Assembly: GCA_039566865.1 (NCBI GenBank)
Contig: CM076943.1
Location: 19,936,501-20,000,500 of the forward strand
DNA length: 64,000 nucleotides
Origin: Aurelia coerulea
Taxonomy: Eukaryota > Cnidaria > Scyphozoa > Semaeostomeae > Ulmaridae
Direction: 5' to 3'
The translations under genes and the position numbers were made by a program. Below are positions 54,048 to 64,000 of the stretch, in pieces. The notes beneath the pieces were generated by a model. It was given only the letters and a program-made list of their open reading frames with translations, did not search any database and had not been told where the DNA came from. Within the stretch, counting starts at the first letter, position 1; every line of letters starts with the position of its first letter.

Positions 54048-57000
54048 CTGAAAAGAAAGAAGAATTTTTTTCATCTAATTCCCTAATAACTAACCAATAA
54101 CTAACCAATAACTAATAATATTAATAACGAACTGATAATTAAGGTTGTGTTCACACTGCTCCGTATTCGTTTTTATCCGTTTTCATATTGATTCGTTTTA
54201 CCTGTTGACACTGCTCTGGGTTGTATGAAAACGCTACGAAAACGATGAAGCGTTCACATTGCTCCGCTCCGGATAAAAATGAAACGCTATGAAAACGAGA
54301 CCATCTCCTCTCTATAAAATTGGAAGTTTTGGCGTCAAAACATTTCATTAACTTCTAGTGAGTCATCCATGTTGAGAGAAGTTGTTCAAATTGGCGCGAA
54401 CTGAGCACGTTGTTGAGTTGTTGTTGTTGTTGTTGTTAGCGTTTTCAAAAGTCTCCGTTTTTGCGTTTTCGGTGTTCATACTGCCTATTTACGATTTCAA
54501 AAGTCTCCGTTTTCCTGGTGGAGCAGTGTGAACGCAAGGCGAAAATGGATACTTTTTTATCCGTTTTCATATGAATACGGAGCAGTGTGAACGGGTCCTA
54601 ATACAGTACACTGACACGTATAAAGAGGACAAAGAAGCGCCTACGCACGTAATTGCTCCCCAAGTGAAAAGATGTGCACACACGTATCAAAATCATCAAA
54701 TATTGTGGGCTAACTTCAGACATGCATATGCAGCTCTTGGGTTAGCTATTTATCTCCGTCAACTAACTTTAAACCCTTTAAACTAGGTTAAATTTCAAAC
54801 CATGAAACTCAAAATTCGATAACCTGGTTTAGTTGAGTTGGTTTAACCTTAAGTCTAAATGAGGGATAAGGCTTGGTTCACACAAGAGTACAAAGACGTT
54901 AGAAATGGGATAACCTTCCTTTCTTAACTCATTTTAAGCTCATAGTGACTTGTTGCTATAAAATGTAGTCAAACCTTTCAATTCGATTAAAATGCATCAG
55001 GTCAGTTCAAAGATGCCAACAAAATCTCAAATTACGGCCAACATTAACTTGCAGTAATCTGTTGATTGATGATCACGTTCTGAACAAATGGCAGAGAGAT
55101 TGACTGTCACACGATTTGTTTGTCCAGATGACCACTCACCAACCACCCCCCCCCCGCATGCTACTGCTACCTTGAAAATCAGTTGGTAGTCTAGCAAGCT
55201 AGTCGTTTTAAATCTACTTAAATGGCAATTACCTCTGTAAATGGCAATTACCTCTGTAAAAGAACTGCATGGATCGTAAAGATCTTTAGGTGACAAATCG
55301 AGAGAACGTTGCTTTGTAAAAATTCTTGTAGTTTCAAACGAAGCGTGTTCCAGTGCCCGATTTTAGCCTGATACGATTTCACAATTAATAGACCTTTTAG
55401 CTATTCTGAAAATAATCAGAATCGAACGATATTTTGCTGCATTTTGTAGAATTTTCGAATATGCACAATAGTGATAGAAGCTCTAAAGCCACTCGATCGA
55501 ACCTCGCGTATAAAAATGACTAAAAATAACGCTCGATCCAGGCTCTTTTGTAGAATAGCTAAAAGGTCTATTGAACCTGTTAAATATCACACAAGAGCCT
55601 TCCCTTTGTTATTCAATGTTCAAGGAACAGTAGCTTTTAACATTGCATGTATGTATTTCTGCTGACTCATCCGGCAGGATTTTGGACAGCAAGATGCATT
55701 GTTAAGAAATACATACCAGTTTTATATCTGAGACGTTGATGGGATCTCCCAGCAGCATATTCATTGGTGCATTTGTATTCGGTAAATTCACTTTGTGCTT
55801 TGGAGGTCGAACATTACTTCCACTTGCTCTTTCTCTGTAAAGATAATGCGTCTTCATAGTACCACGCCAATCAATTCAATATTCAAATTACGTTTCAAGT
55901 TCATACCACCCAAAAGAAACCATCCTGTTACCCCAGTAATAAGGGCAAGAGCCATTCCATTCCAGCCAGAATGTCTGGTGATCAAATAGCTAGGTCTTTA
56001 ACCCTATTTTGGTTGGGGGGCAAATTCCCCCCCCCTAGTAGACTTTTTGTTATAACTCTGTCAGGATAACAATTATGGCTCGGAAACTTTCTGACTTTTT
56101 GCTAATACTTATTGTGCAATGACTCAAGAAGTTTCATAAAAATATTTTGACAAATGAGGGGGAGGGAGACAATTTTCTGGAACTGACTCTGTCAAAATCG
56201 CCAATTCTCAAATATTAATTTTCGCGAAAAAAGTAGCAAAATTGCAAATTTTTTCAAAGATATTTTGCAGGGTAGTGCTATTTGATGAATTCTATCATAA
56301 TTTTAATGTTTGGATGGAAATTGTGCTCCAAAAAAATTTTATCGCATTTTTCCTGATTTTGACCGATTTTGCCACTTTTCTTGACCACACAAAGAAAAAT
56401 GCTGACGCAAGCAATAATGACGGCTAATTTTGGGTTAATTTTTATATTTTCGTAAATTACATGCGTGGGGCTATTAGTACACCAAATCTGGTTGCTCTAT
56501 CTATTTCCAGTCAAGAGTTAGGTAGGGGGGTTTTTGCCCCCCCCCCCAACTAAAATAGGACGTGTCAGATAGCCCAACCACTATAGGGTTAAGTATCTGA
56601 GAAGTTTCCCCAACGAAAACAGGCCCTTCTTATTTCCTTAAAAAGGGATGCCTCTTCAAACTGACTGAAACTGGCTGATTGAAAAAATGGTCGAACTCTA
56701 CAGAATTAAAGTTTGTCTGATCTTGGATGTCCCGTAAAAATATCTGCAAATAAAAGCAAAGTACTACAATGACAGCATACCGTAATGTACCACATGTAAA
56801 AAGATTATGTGGTTCATTTACAGACGAAGGGTTTATCACTCTTCCGAAAAGGCGTACGAGATTTTTAAAACAATAGGATTTTGGGGGAGTTTTTGTGGAT
56901 TTTTCCTGAAAACAAAGGGATTTTTGCCAAAGGCGTACGAGATTTTTACAGAGTGATAGTCCCTCGTTTACAGATATGGGGATCCATTGTAAACTTACTG

Positions 57001-58640
57001 ATATAATCGCATCTTTTCCATATACTCTGATCTTTCCATACTATGTGGCTCTATAGCTGAAACATCTATGATCTCACTGAAAGAATAAGTAAATGTGAAA
57101 ATTGAATATTACGGAACACAGGCATGAAAATAGGCACAAGCAGTGGTGAAAAAAATATTTGTCTTTCTGCGAAGCAATGCTAAAGTAAAATTCTTCCTTC
57201 CATTGTTTTATCAATTTTCTCTCGTGCCAGATTTCTGTTGAACTCTTGCACAACAAACATTTCAGTTTTCTTAGGGCACGTTAAGAGTCATTCTTGCCGC
57301 GGAATAATCATGTTTCAGGAAGGCAAACAAGTTTATTGCTTTTCATGTTATTAAGCTTAACGTCTTGCAGGTTATCACAATTAAATGAAAAGAGCGATTG
57401 CTTTCCTCTTTCTTTTTGCTTTCCTTGGTTTATTCCTTCCTTTCCTCTTTATGTTTTCAATCTTTGTTTTCTCTTTGTCCTATCTTTTTTCATCCATCCT
57501 TCCTTCTTTCTTCTTTTTCGGTTCACTTCTTCTTTCCTCCTTGCATCGTTTATTCCACTCCTTTTATTCCGCTTGCTCCCTTTCCTCCCTCTTGTTCCTT
57601 CCAGACAAACTAGCTTCCTGCGAAGCTGCTTCGCGGCTTCACGCACTTTTTCCATCTCTGGGCACAAGCCAAATAAAGTTTCTGTATTTGTACCAACAAT
57701 CAAGAAGTGCTAAAAAGTATTCTGTAGTAATACAGTACAGGGCTCTGCTTTCCTACCTACAATTTTTTAAGGGTTTGCGAACTTTCTTCATTTCTTACAA
57801 ATTCTTGTTTAACAATTTTAAGTCTTGACAGTTTCGATAATTCCTGTCAGAGCATGAAGTATTGTTAAAATTCTTGAGAATTCTCATCATGTTTAAGTCT
57901 ACAGGGCCTGTACCATATGATAGCCAGGAGTCAATTTTTAGCAAAGACAAGCAAACTTAATTCTTTTCAGAGGGATTATAATTATTCCTTAAAGGACAAG
58001 TCCGGGGTTGGTATGATTGATGATAAAATACAAGATAATATTTCTATGATTGATGTATGATACTTTTTTCCACTATTTTTCGCCTGCTCTTTGTGAAATT
58101 ACATATTCAAATGAGCACTTTGAGCGAAGTGACGTCATATTACATAAATGAAAACGAGGCTGTGCGGTTGTTTTTTCGCCTCTTAATCGCTGCTAGCCTC
58201 TTTATCATGTACTCATGCATTGAAAATGGCATGAGAACGTGATAAAGAGGCTTGCTATGATAAAGAGGCGAAAAAACGATCACACAGCCTCGTTTTCGTT
58301 TGCGTGATATGACGTTACTTCGCTCAAATTGCTTATTTGAATACGTAATTTCACAAGGAGAAGGTGAAAAATAGTGGAAAAAAGTATCATACATCATTCA
58401 TAGCAGTATTATCTTGTATTTTATCATCAATTATACTAACCCCAGACTTGTCCTTTAAAGCAATAAAAATATTCGTATCTACCAAAATTCGGTATTCTTT
58501 TCATTAAATTATTTCCAATTCTTCTCCTGGAGACACATTTACAGGGGGTACTTACTCAGCAGTTTTATGTACTATTCTGCTCAATAGCGATTGTTCATCT
58601 GTTCTTGAAATTGACGAAACAGACCTCGTTCCATCCTCAC
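53940..58640 (-). CDS. LAMTOR1: LAMTOR1, Ragulator complex subunit (5' exon missing from the window)
   Basis: Four exons (58556-58640, 56999-57076, 55717-55834, 53940-54047) join in phases 2, 2 and 0 and end at TAA. The protein reads SRTDEQSLLSRIVHKTADEI, IDVSAIEPHSMERSEYMEKM, then LPNTNAPMNMLLGDPINVSD, and finishes INAKEPLVVPFGVNEAVTA. Order and spacing match animal LAMTOR1: TDEQ-LL-I--KTA, IIDVSA, ME--EYM, a linker, and the C-terminal DAKE-LVV-FG. LAMTOR1 is lipid-anchored to late endosomes and lysosomes and holds the other Ragulator subunits and Rag GTPases for mTORC1 activation. The N-terminal exon with the acylated MGC start was not found and is probably beyond 64000 or too divergent. 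The segment between residues PIN and INAKE is shorter than I expect in vertebrates. Confidence 0.88.
54140..54600. mobile_element. Harbinger-like MITE 'GTTCACACTGCTCCGTATTC'
   Basis: The left 'ttgtgttcacactgctccgt' and the right (revcomp 'acccgttcacactgctccgt') extend through ATTC and TTTTTATCCG. The subterminal region repeats 'aaaacgctacgaaaacg' and 'aaaagtctccgttttcg'. About 460 bp. It lies in the last LAMTOR1 intron. Confidence 0.7.
55389..55573. mobile_element. Small MITE 'AATAGACCTTTTAGCTATTC'
   Basis: CAATTAATAGACCTTTTAGC followed by TATTCT at the left, with its reverse complement at the right; about 185 bp. It lies in the last LAMTOR1 intron. Confidence 0.75.
55717..55834 (-). CDS. 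LAMTOR1: LAMTOR1 exon
   Basis: The acceptor is cattatctttacag and the donor AAACTG|GTATGT, entering in phase 2 and leaving in phase 0. It encodes ERASGSNVRPPKHKVNLPNT, then NAPMNMLLGDPINVSDIKL, corresponding to the variable linker and the P-I-x-x-S-D segment of LAMTOR1. Confidence 0.8.
55998..56592. mobile_element. TTAA-flanked MITE, 'CCCTAT' piggyBac-like family
   Basis: TTAA lies at both borders; CCCTATTTTGGTTGGGGGGC at the left, and at the right CCCTATAGTGGTTGGGCTAT (revcomp), with 'ccccccccccaactaaaata' inside. It is related to 23158-23723 in having TTAACCCTAT ends and internal G tracts. Confidence 0.7.
56999..57076 (-). CDS. LAMTOR1: LAMTOR1 exon
   Basis: The acceptor is cttattctttcag and the donor TATCA|GTAAGT, phase 2 to 2. 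It encodes EIIDVSAIEPHSMERSEYME then KMRLY. The IIDVSA and ME-x2-EYM segments are the strongest LAMTOR1 signature in the window. Confidence 0.9.
57989..58458. mobile_element. 470-bp TTAA-flanked palindromic MITE in a LAMTOR1 intron
   Basis: TTAA borders both ends. AGGACAAGTCCGGGGTTGGT at the left, with its near reverse complement at the right. Complementarity continues through 'gatgataaaatacaagataa', 'acttttttccactatttttc' and 'aaaacgaggctgtgcggttg' almost to the centre (about 58215). The overlapping open frames on both strands are products of the palindrome. Confidence 0.8.
58556..58640 (-). CDS. LAMTOR1: LAMTOR1 exon (first one in the window)
   Basis: The acceptor is cccttcttgcag-like (tttccttcttgcag on the minus strand) and the donor CTGA|GTAAGT, phase 1 to 2. 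It encodes RMERGLVSSISRTDEQSLLS then RIVHKTA. The RTDEQ-x-LL core is conserved. An earlier exon must supply the N-terminus with the lysosome-targeting acylation site. Confidence 0.85.
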
Positions 58641-59640
58641 TGCAAGAAGGAAAACATATAATACCATCCATTCTAATTTGTATCCATTCTTAAACTGAAC
58701 TTAATACACGCAAAAAAGCCATTTTTGTTTTCAAGTTGTGCTAAAAATTAATTGAATTTTGGAAAACAGCTATGCTGCCCAACGCAAGGTCCAATGGTCT
58801 ACACTTAGAAAAATGTCTGGTTTGCTAATTCATGCAATTGCTGCATCCTCTTTACACCTGTAGTCTGAAACATGGAACATAGCTTTATACCTGTAGATCA
58901 AGATCTTTCAAAATCTACAGTATACAGTATATAAAAGTGTTTTCAACGATATAAAAATCAAATGCAAGCTAGCTTAGTCATTTAGATCACTGAAAGGGAA
59001 TAACCTGAGTTAAAGCATGAGATCTCATAGATTTATAAATAGCCTATTGTATTTGATAATCCAGCTCGTGGCGAATGAAAGCCATGCAAAACGAAACAAT
59101 AGTGGGATTAGGAGTTTCTTTGTCCTATTTATAGACAAGCGCTATATATCTCAGGTCATTCACTTTAAAACAAGTTGATGGTTGTTTTCCTGCAGCTAGT
59201 CATGTCTCAAAACATTTTTGGGATACCTAGCACAATCATGGTTTCCTACTAACACCCTTTGATAAAGTTGCTAGTCACTGTAGACACTCAGGATACCTAC
59301 TGAATTGGTCTGCTGGCTGTTGTCCCTCCGATCTCATTTCTTATTAGACTTGATCTTTCATTGACTGCCTCGTTTACCTTAATATTGAAAGCAGAGAAAT
59401 TGTAAATTTCAGATATGCTGATAAGGTGATTCAATTTGAGCTAGGCTAATGACGACTATATTTTTATGCACCAATACTCAACCATACAGGCACAAAATGT
59501 TTCCAAGGGGTGGCAATCTAACGAAAATCATACTTCCATCCCCCTGTATCGCTAAAAAATTAAATAGCCCAATGCTCAACAAAACCTTAACAGATAAACT
59601 TCTTTGCATCTGGTCAAAGCTGCCCATGCCCGCAAAAACT
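58641..59640. other. Unassigned sequence upstream of LAMTOR1 exons
   Basis: No exon with an MGC start or other recognisable feature was found on either strand. Confidence 0.35.
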
Positions 59641-60202
59641 TACCGGGTTGCCAAAATAAACTATGCAGTTTTGGCAGGCCATGATAAATCGTACACTGGA
59701 CCGATTGTGAAGATTTACAACGTAATCTTTGGCAGAAAGCCTGAATTAGATTCTAGGAATGTTTGAAAATTTTTCCTTTTCAGTTTTTAGAGTTAAAAGT
59801 GAGTTGCTTAAAATTTTTGTTTTCAAAAACACTGAAAACAATAAAAAAGTGTCAATCAAAGTTTCTAAAGACCTGACATGAATAGACACTTAGAGAAAAC
59901 ATTTTTGGGGTGATTTGGGGGATTTAGACATTGATTAGTATAAACTTCTGCACCAGCGTTATTTCAAAGATTGGCCTGTTGCGAAATTCTGTAGCATTTT
60001 TTTCAATTTCTAGTAATTAAGAACAAAAATTAAAGAAGTTCGCTTATAGCTCCATAAATAGAAGACTAAAAAATGAACAAAAATACTTGCATCTAATCGT
60101 GAATCTTAGCTAAAGATTAGGTCACAAATCGTCAAAATCGGTCCAGTATATGATTTATTGTGGCCTGTCAAAAGTGTATAGTTTATTTTGACGCACATGG
60201 TA
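59641..60202. mobile_element. Mariner-like MITE 'TACCGGGTTGCCAAAATAAA'
   Basis: The left TACCGGGTTGCCAAAATAAA and the right (revcomp TACCATGTGCGTCAAAATAA) are inverted, continuing through CTATGCAGTTTTGGCAGGCC and 'ataaatcgtacactggaccg'. About 560 bp. The open frame at 59449-59766 overlaps it by chance. Confidence 0.65.
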
Positions 60203-60498
60203 TGTTATTTCAATCTATTGTCTTGTTGCAGGCCCAACTACTTGCCAATTTTTTGAGAACGGTCTGTCTACATTTTTGACTCACGGTAGTGAAGTCATAG
60301 GGGTGGTGGGCATTTTCCTGTTTACAAAATCTTTATGTCATGGGGTGAAGGACGTGATGAAGTCCACATCAAGCCTTGCAACAACGCGAGGTCAAAGCTT
60401 GTCGTTCAGCGGAGGCCCTCCTGAGGTGTATGACATCTCAAAGGTCAAACGCTCCAGCGGTTTGAGCACGCGCGGCCACTCTACGGAAAGAACGAATC

Positions 60499-60563
60499 AT
60501 GGTCGCGGAGCCTGCGCGCTCAAAATGCTGGATGAAAAACTGCATTCAACGTCTCAAAGAAAG
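60499..60563 (+). other. Possible first exon of an unidentified plus-strand gene (unit 1)
   Basis: In a CpG-rich context, ATG at 60499 (A at -3, G at +4) reads MVAEPARSKCWMKNCIQRLK, then ER, to a donor AAAG|GTACGT. The next exon would lie beyond the window. The longer frame starting at 60276 uses the same donor in another frame. I recognise no family; the segment could equally be a non-coding first exon or promoter. Confidence 0.35.
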
Positions 60564-61466
60564 GTACGTCTCTCATCTTTGATCAAGAAGTTTATCAACT
60601 TACTTTTTCGTAGCTGCTTAAAATCAATTTTCAATTCAAGCCTTGCATTTTTTAACTTTCTGTGCATTTTATTTGAATCATAGCCGATTTTGCTTCAAAA
60701 GTAGGCCTAGACTTTTAATTTGTTCAGCAATAGTCTGAATTCAATGTTTTGTTCGGACTAGACCTCTAAGTTGACTTGTGCAAAGCACATTGATCTTGAG
60801 GTTTGCGCTAAATTGTGAATAATAAACTTCTGGAAAATAGAGGGACTGCAGCTGAGAACAGGCCGAGATTGGAAAATATAATGTGTGTGGCATGGCAGCC
60901 ACCTTGCTCGCCTGTGTTGATGCATCATTTCACAGAATGAGATTGGTTGCTAAGGGAAACTTCTCCAACAAAATGAACTCTTTGAGTGCAGTAATTAGCT
61001 CAATGACGTTCCCATCAAAATTATTTCAAAAAGCTCTTTGTTAGCATTTTTTCAAGATTATTGTTAGTTTTCTAAGAACTTTTAGGCAGCTGATCAGTCA
61101 AGTAGAACAACAATCGAAGAGTTTTCAAGAAACCAATAAATTTTCCCACCCAGTACTAAAAGTCTCTTTTAGCTTTCAGTAAACAGTTGAAATTAGCAGA
61201 TCATGGGTACCAAAGGTTTTTGCAGTTTCTCCGCATCCTTCTTAAATGTTCGTTGTATTCATTGATAGGTAACTTCCCAAGCATTTCGTGAGTTTTACCA
61301 GAATACAGCGCCAGTATGCGAATTACCTTCTCAGACAAAATAAACAAGTTTCTTGAGCAATATCCAAGTTCTCAGTCGAGGTTCTTACTGGTTTAGTTCT
61401 TAGTTGAATTCTTGAAAAGAGTTTCTTATTAACAATAGCACTGTTTAATCATGCTGAAAACGGATT

Positions 61467-61889
61467 ACACGTTTTTTTTATAAGAAACTGGTTTATAAGA
61501 AACTAGTACTACGATGACCAAAAATTTAAGAAACTCTAGTACTACGCTCAAGAACAGTTAAGAAACTCTAAAACGTTATATCTGTATGTCTCTCTTATTC
61601 TATGTCTCTCTAACAAAGGTGCCTTCGTCTTTTCTTGACTTTTAACTGCAAAATTGGTAAATTTTTGCCTTGATGTGCATGGCTTCTTCTTGATGACAAT
61701 GTCAATGCAAAATGGAAGCCCTTTCTCGAGAAGAAGGCTCAACTTCGAACAATACCGCAATTTTAGGCCCAAAAAAATAAGAAACTAATTAAGAAACTTT
61801 TACTACTAAAACACCGAAATTTTCATGCGAAATTAAGAAACTTTTAGTACTAAGTGCTGATCCAAGTTTCTTATAATAAAAAAAACGTG
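61467..61889. mobile_element. MITE 'ACACGTTTTTTTTATAAGAAAC' family, unit 1 copy
   Basis: The left ACACGTTTTTTTTATAAGAA and right 'ttcttataataaaaaaaacg' ends are inverted. The interior is built from AAGAAACT(C/T)TAGTACTA words in both orientations. The minus-strand frame at 61548-61772 lies inside it and recurs unchanged at 63440-63664. The older relative is 1199-1578. Confidence 0.75.
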
Positions 61890-62166
61890 TATTTCGTGAT
61901 TAATTTGATTGCTTGTGTGTTTAATTAGATTGTTTGTTCTCCACTGAAAAATCTTCAAGCAAAGACTAAACATTTCCTGCACGCCAATTTTTGATGGTTG
62001 CTTCCTCAGACTGCATTCTGTAACGTAACATTACAGCATATTTACTCATATTTCGAGGAAGGTGCAATAAAATTGCACTGATCTTCCTTTGCATTCTCAT
62101 GGCATAATTTGGAAAATTTCACAATAAAAATCATTAAGCCCGTGAGTCACTTCTAAGGTCCTTTGA

Positions 62167-64000
62167 TTTGACTCACGGTAGTGAAGTCATAGGGGTGGTG
62201 GGCATTTTCCTGTTTACAAAATCTTTTATGTCATGGGGTGAAGGACGTGATGAAGTCCACATCAAGCCTTGCAACAACGCGACGTCAAAGCTTGTCGCTC
62301 AGTGGAGGCCCTCCTGAGGTGTATGACATCTGAAAGGTCAAACGCTCCAGCGGTTTGAGCACGCGCGGCCACTCTACGGAAAGAACGAATCATGGTCGCG
62401 GAGCCAGCGCGCTCAAAATGCTGGATGAAAAACTGCATTCAGCCTGCAAAGAAAGGTACGTCTCTCATCTTTGATCAAGAAGTTTATCAACTTACTTTTT
62501 CGTAGCTGCTTAAAATCAATTTTCAATTCAAGCCTTGCATTTTTTAACTTTCTGTGCATTTTATTTGAATCATAGCCGATTTTGCTTCAAAAGTAGGCCT
62601 AGACTTTTAATTTGTTCAGCAATAGTCTGAATTCAATGTTTTGTTCGGACTAGACCTCTAAGTTGACTTGTGCAAAGCACATTGATCTTGAGGTTTGCGC
62701 TAAATTGTGAATAATAAACTTCTGGAAAATAGAGGGACTGCAGCTGAGAACAGGCCGAGATTGGAAAATATAATGTGTGTGGCATGGCAGCCACCTTGCT
62801 CGCCTGTGTTGATGCATCATTTCACAGAATGAGATTGGTTGCTAAGGGAAACTTCTCCAACAAAATGAACTCTTTGAGTGCAGTAATTAGCTCAATGACG
62901 TTCCCATCAAAATTATTTCAAAAAGCTCTTTGTTAGCATTTTTTCAAGATTATTGTTAGTTTTCTAAGAACTTTTAGGCAGCTGATCAGTCAAGTAGAAC
63001 AACAATCGAAGAGTTTTCAAGAAACCAATAAATTTTCCCACCCAGTACTGAAAGTCTCTTTTAGCTTTCAGTAAACAGTTGAAATTAGCAGATCATGGGT
63101 ACCAAAGGTTTTTGCAGTTTCTCCGCATCCTTCTTAAATGTTCGTTGTATTCATTGATAGGTAACTTCCCAAGCATTTCGTGAGTTTTACCAGAATACAG
63201 CGCCAGTATGCGAATTACCTTCTCAGACAAAATAAACAAGTTTCTTGAGCAATATCCAAGTTCTCAGTCGAGGTTCTTACTGGTTTAGTTCTTAGTTGAA
63301 TTCTTGAAAAGAGTTTCTTATTAACAATAGCACTGTTTAATCATGCTGAAAACGGATTACACGTTTTTTTTATAAGAAACTGGTTTATAAGAAACTAGTA
63401 CTACGATGACCAAAAATTTAAGAAACTCTAGTACTACGCTCAAGAACAGTTAAGAAACTCTAAAACGTTATATCTGTATGTCTCTCTTATTCTATGTCTC
63501 TCTAACAAAGGTGCCTTCGTCTTTTCTTGACTTTTAACTGCAAAATTGGTAAATTTTTGCCTTGATGTGCATGGCTTCTTCTTGATGACAATGTCAATGC
63601 AAAATGGAAGCCCTTTCTCGAGAAGAAGGCTCAACTTCGAACAATACCGCAATTTTAGGCCCAAAAAAATAAGAAACTAATTAAGAAACTTTTACTACTA
63701 AAACACCGAAATTTTCATGCGAAATTAAGAAACTTTTAGTACTAAGTGCTGATCCAAGTTTCTTATAATAAAAAAACGTGTATTTCGTGATTAATTTGAT
63801 TGCTTGTGTGTTTAATTAGATTGTTTGTTCTCCACTGAAAAATCTTCAAGCAAAGACTAAACATTTCCTGCACGCCAATTTTTGATGGTTGCTTCCTCAG
63901 ACTGCATTCTGTAACGTAACATTACAGCATATTTACTCATATTTCGAGGAAGGTGCAATAAAATTGCACTGATCTTCCTTTGCATTCTCATGGCATAATT
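62167..64000 (+). repeat. Tandem duplication, unit 2 (runs off the window)
   Basis: Unit 2 repeats unit 1 to the end of the window. About eight differences cluster in its first 290 bp (an extra T at about 62223; cgacgtc for cgaggtc; tctgaaagg for tctcaaagg; cagcctgcaaag for caacgtctcaaag), against two or three in the remaining 1.5 kb. The candidate exon here (62392-62455) keeps its ATG, but is one base shorter and so leaves in a different phase. Confidence 0.9.
63359..63780. mobile_element. MITE 'ACACGTTTTTTTTATAAGAAAC' family, unit 2 copy
   Basis: Copy of 61467-61889 carried along by the tandem duplication; the right end has one A fewer in its A run. Not an independent insertion. Confidence 0.75.

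Larger units (their letters stand above)
60275..62166 (+). repeat. Tandem duplication, unit 1 (about 1,892 bp)
   Basis: From 'ttgactcacggtagtgaagt' this unit repeats at 62167 with an offset of 1,892 bp and very few differences. It starts with a GC- and CpG-rich segment of about 290 bp that ends in a good donor (AAAG|GTACGT at 60564), then AT-rich sequence with a MITE (61467-61889). Confidence 0.9.

Noticed and set aside
55027..55296. Additional LAMTOR1 exon on the minus strand
   Set aside because: The flanking exons already join in phase 0 and the frame shows no LAMTOR1 similarity; it contains a short duplicated 'ggcaattacctctgtaaa' and a G tract.
57294..57828. Overlapping 139- and 147-residue Phe/Leu/Ser-rich frames, apparent membrane proteins
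   Set aside because: The plus strand is a long CT-rich low-complexity run (ttcctttc, tcttctttcc); three frames are open at once, and it lies inside a LAMTOR1 intron.
60276..60683. 135-residue open frame as a complete gene
   Set aside because: It runs through a good splice donor at 60564, and the same frame is broken in the near-identical unit 2 by an extra base and a stop.
61548..61772. Minus-strand 74-residue frame conserved exactly in both duplication units
   Set aside because: It lies inside a MITE, and its conservation follows from the recent duplication, not selection.

Overview
This is animal nuclear DNA: AT-rich, with few genes, long introns and many transposon remnants. Genes are split by GT-AG introns, and the recognisable proteins are metazoan (tumour necrosis factor receptors with death domains, and the Ragulator subunit LAMTOR1). 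CR1/jockey-type LINEs and dense MITEs suit a marine invertebrate. An anthozoan cnidarian is my best guess, but that is inference only.

Host genes. Three paralogous EDAR-like TNF-receptor genes fill the left two thirds. Gene A (+, 711-5578, 5' end off the window) has the cysteine-rich exons and then stops, with no membrane segment or death domain. Gene B (-, 27589 to 11939) is complete as I assemble it: six exons, 662 codons, with signal peptide, cysteine-rich domains, Thr-rich stalk, membrane helix, a cytoplasmic exon holding three 39-residue repeats, and a death domain. Gene C (+, 35840 to 43686) is also complete: six exons, 540 codons, same intron phases, but a 25-residue linker exon where B has its repeats. 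B and C are divergently arranged, with their signal-peptide exons 8.2 kb apart. On the right, the last four coding exons of LAMTOR1 lie on the minus strand (58640 to 53940); its N-terminal exon was not found.

Mobile DNA. A 5'-truncated CR1/jockey-like LINE with an open 893-codon frame lies at 49185-52017. Decayed LINE pieces lie at 1-420, 21990-22262, 41036-41700 and 45330-45610. At least ten families of small inverted-repeat elements are present: a four-copy family with 7-bp target duplications, a hAT-like element with a perfect 8-bp duplication beside a gene C exon, several TTAA-flanked elements including one of 3.9 kb, mariner-like elements and Harbinger-like elements. Two copies of one family carry other elements nested inside them. 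The right end is a 1.89-kb tandem duplication running off the window.

Logic. If the receptors work as their relatives do, B and C would bind a TNF-family ligand outside the cell and recruit death-domain or TRAF adaptors inside, while A could act as a soluble competitor. All exon joins are my own reading from splice signals and phase; no transcript evidence was available.
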